Shown: one piece after another, positions 62,756-64,000 of the stretch | How the letters are laid out: each line of letters starts with the position of its first letter | How positions within the stretch are numbered: the stretch's first letter is position 1 | Assembly (NCBI GenBank): GCA_947625985.1 | Contig: CANQQF010000001.1 | Coordinates: forward strand, 52,408 to 116,407 | DNA: 64,000 bases | Direction of reading: 5' to 3' | From: an uncultured Clostridia bacterium | GTDB taxonomy: Bacteria > Bacillota_A > Clostridia > TANB77 > CAG-508 | Translations under genes and position numbers: made by a program | Notes under the pieces: generated by a model | Told to the model about the DNA's origin: nothing | Seen by the model: the letters and a program-made list of their open reading frames with translations, nothing else | Database searches by the model: none

Positions 62756-63272
62756 GACTAAATAACACAGCTTTTTTATTTTTTAAAGATTTTTGCACAT
62801 CTATAATACGCTGGTTTGTTGACCCTTTAAATCTTAATCCTACTTTCTTATTTTCTTCTTCAAATTCTCCATCTACCATTACATCTATATATTTTAATAA
62901 TTCATGTGTTTCTTCCCAATTATTATACATCTTTCCTAATATGTCATTTTCAAATGTATATCCTGTATAACACCATATTGTTTTATCTGGAAACTTTTCT
63001 TTTACTTTTTTTACCAGTGGTAACAATCCTTGTTGATTAGTTAATTCTAGTGGCTCTCCTCCTAATAAAGTCAAACCTGATACATATGAGTGATTTAGCT
63101 CTTCTAATATTTTTTCTTCTGCATTTTCATCATATTCTTTTCCATAGTTAAAATCCCATGCTTCTTTATTAAAACATCCTTTACAATGATGTGTACATCC
63201 TGTTACAAATAAAGATACTCTAACTCCTGTCCCATTTGCTATATCAACTTTTTTTATGTCCGCATATCTCAT
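62745..63272 (-). CDS. nrdG: Anaerobic ribonucleotide reductase activating protein (radical SAM)
   Basis: A 175-residue radical-SAM enzyme that generates the glycyl radical on the class III reductase NrdD, supporting strictly anaerobic dNTP synthesis. The CTHHCKGC motif (Cys26, Cys30, Cys33) binds the 4Fe-4S cluster. GNG-like GTGVRVSLFVTGC and LLGGEPL are typical of NrdG. GGGAGG lies 6 bases before the ATG. It is 18 bp downstream of a J-domain gene; no nrdD is in this window. Confidence 0.93.
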   Translation of the reverse strand: MRYADIKKVDIANGTGVRVSLFVTGCTHHCKGCFNKEAWDFNYGKEYDENAEEKILEELNHSYVSGLTLLGGEPLELTNQQGLLPLVKKVKEKFPDKTIWCYTGYTFENDILGKMYNNWEETHELLKYIDVMVDGEFEEENKKVGLRFKGSTNQRIIDVQKSLKNKKAVLFSLDK

Positions 63273-63290
63273 TTTATTCCTCCCTAAGCT

Positions 63291-63833
63291 TTAACCTATA
63301 AGTAAAAAGTTTCTCATGAATGGGTTTGTTGCTGGAATAAACCATAAAATAACTCCTATTAAAACCACAATGATTATTGCTGCTAATAGTGATAAAACTC
63401 CCTTTTTTGTAGGTTTTTGCGGTTTACCTTTAGGTATACTTTCATATATTGCACTAGCAACTTCCATTAATCCTTTTGCTGTTCCTACTTTAGATTTCTT
63501 CTTTTTCTTTTTAGCTTCTTTTCTTTCATTTTCTTCTTCTTCTATTTCTTCTTCTATATCTTGCATTATTCTTTTCTTAGGTGGTCTCTTTTCAAATTCT
63601 TTAGTAATAGAAGATTTTATTCCTATTTCGCTATCATATTGTTGTCTTAAATATTCATCTGAAAGTATACTATATGCTTCTTTAGCTTCTTCTATCCTCT
63701 TTTTTACTAATTCCTTAGCTTCTCCTTTAAAGTTTTCAGGATTATATTTTGAAATTACTGTTTTATATGCTTTTTCAATGTTTTCAACTTTTTCGTCTTC
63801 TTTTACACCTAAAATATCATAATAATTTTTCAT
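63291..63833 (-). CDS. J-domain-like membrane protein with degenerate HPD motif
   Basis: A 180-residue protein. An N-terminal J-like domain (MKNYYDILGV... to LRQQYDSEIG, about 1-65) is followed by a highly charged middle (about 85-115) and a C-terminal membrane segment (about 140-165). The HPD tripeptide needed to stimulate DnaK is replaced by NPE (KYNPENF), so canonical cochaperone activity is doubtful. The start MKNYYDILGV is chosen from the family pattern; an in-frame ATG 7 codons upstream lacks a ribosome-binding site. It is probably in an operon with nrdG. Confidence 0.82.
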   Translation of the reverse strand: MKNYYDILGVKEDEKVENIEKAYKTVISKYNPENFKGEAKELVKKRIEEAKEAYSILSDEYLRQQYDSEIGIKSSITKEFEKRPPKKRIMQDIEEEIEEEENERKEAKKKKKKSKVGTAKGLMEVASAIYESIPKGKPQKPTKKGVLSLLAAIIIVVLIGVILWFIPATNPFMRNFLLIG

Positions 63834-63935
63834 TTTTCTTTGGATTCCTTTCATTCTACTAATTTTATTTTATACTAACCCATAAAAAATATCAATAAAT
63901 TAATAAAAAAAAGTGGATAATTTAATGAAGTGGTA

Positions 63936-63978
63936 AAATGAAAGTAGACACAAAAAAAGTGTTTACTTTCATTTTTTT
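63936..63978. terminator. Hairpin resembling a terminator at the window edge
   Basis: AAATGAAAGTAGACAC and GTGTTTACTTTCATTT form a 16-bp stem with one mismatch and an A7 loop, followed by T on the plus strand and a shorter T-run on the minus strand. The 103 bp between it and the J-domain gene hold no gene I recognise. Confidence 0.55.
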
Positions 63979-64000
63979 GATATAATAAAGAAAAAGATTG

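Noticed and set aside
63900..64000. Insertion-sequence end at the window edge (TGAAAGTAGACAC inverted repeat)
   Set aside because: The hairpin with a 3' T-tract is explained as a terminator, and no transposase sequence is visible before the window ends.

Overview
The window is AT-rich DNA with Firmicutes-type signals: strong AGGAGG ribosome-binding sites, TTGACA/TATAAT promoters and U-tract terminators. The str operon (rpsL-rpsG-fusA-tuf), an anaerobic ribonucleotide-reductase activase, a ymfF/ymfH-type M16 protease pair, TrmFO and a Spo0E-like small protein point to an anaerobic, probably spore-forming member of the Clostridia. A gut-associated uncultured lineage is plausible, but that is inference. 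Almost everything is on the minus strand. The only plus-strand gene I support is a D-Ala-D-Ala carboxypeptidase at 5.6-6.7 kb. No rRNA, tRNA, CRISPR array or complete insertion sequence was recognised.

Two blocks between 0 and 45 kb encode giant cell-surface proteins. The first (20-5269) is a thioester-domain adhesin with six DUF11-like repeats. After a housekeeping island (dacF-like gene, an ABC_trans_CmpB-like membrane protein, acpP, plsX) comes a run of four giant mosaic proteins (about 2231, 4149, 2164 and 2327 residues). They are built from PKD/Ig-like modules, YDG-type beta repeats, VxRY repeats and a conserved Cys-His-Cys-Cys signature. Three of the four lack a membrane anchor and are each followed by a small gene (229, 286 or 277 residues) with a C-terminal membrane anchor. 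In the fourth, the same anchor domain is fused to the giant's C-terminus. All five anchored proteins end in S-[IV]-x-T-G, a hydrophobic segment and a basic tail, which resembles a sortase signal without the LP of LPXTG. The five giant genes each have a SigA-like promoter, and four share a TCCGTA motif about 24-50 bp further upstream, so they look like a co-regulated surface regulon.

From 45 to 64 kb the genes are mostly housekeeping: tuf, fusA, rpsG, rpsL; a two-gene unit with a 987-residue UVR-motif-like repeat protein and a DUF1292-like protein; a 41-residue ORF; trmFO; a SNF2 helicase; a Spo0E-like gene; the M16 pair; an SDR reductase; rpsU; nrdG; and a J-domain membrane protein. Long palindromic elements lie between rpsL and rpsG and between trmFO and the helicase gene.

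Three genes (the dacF-like gene and the giants at 17.5-30.0 kb and 38.0-45.0 kb) each carry one single-base frameshift. In each case removing one base restores a full family-like reading frame. They are annotated as single genes; assembly error, recent mutation and phase variation cannot be separated from sequence alone.
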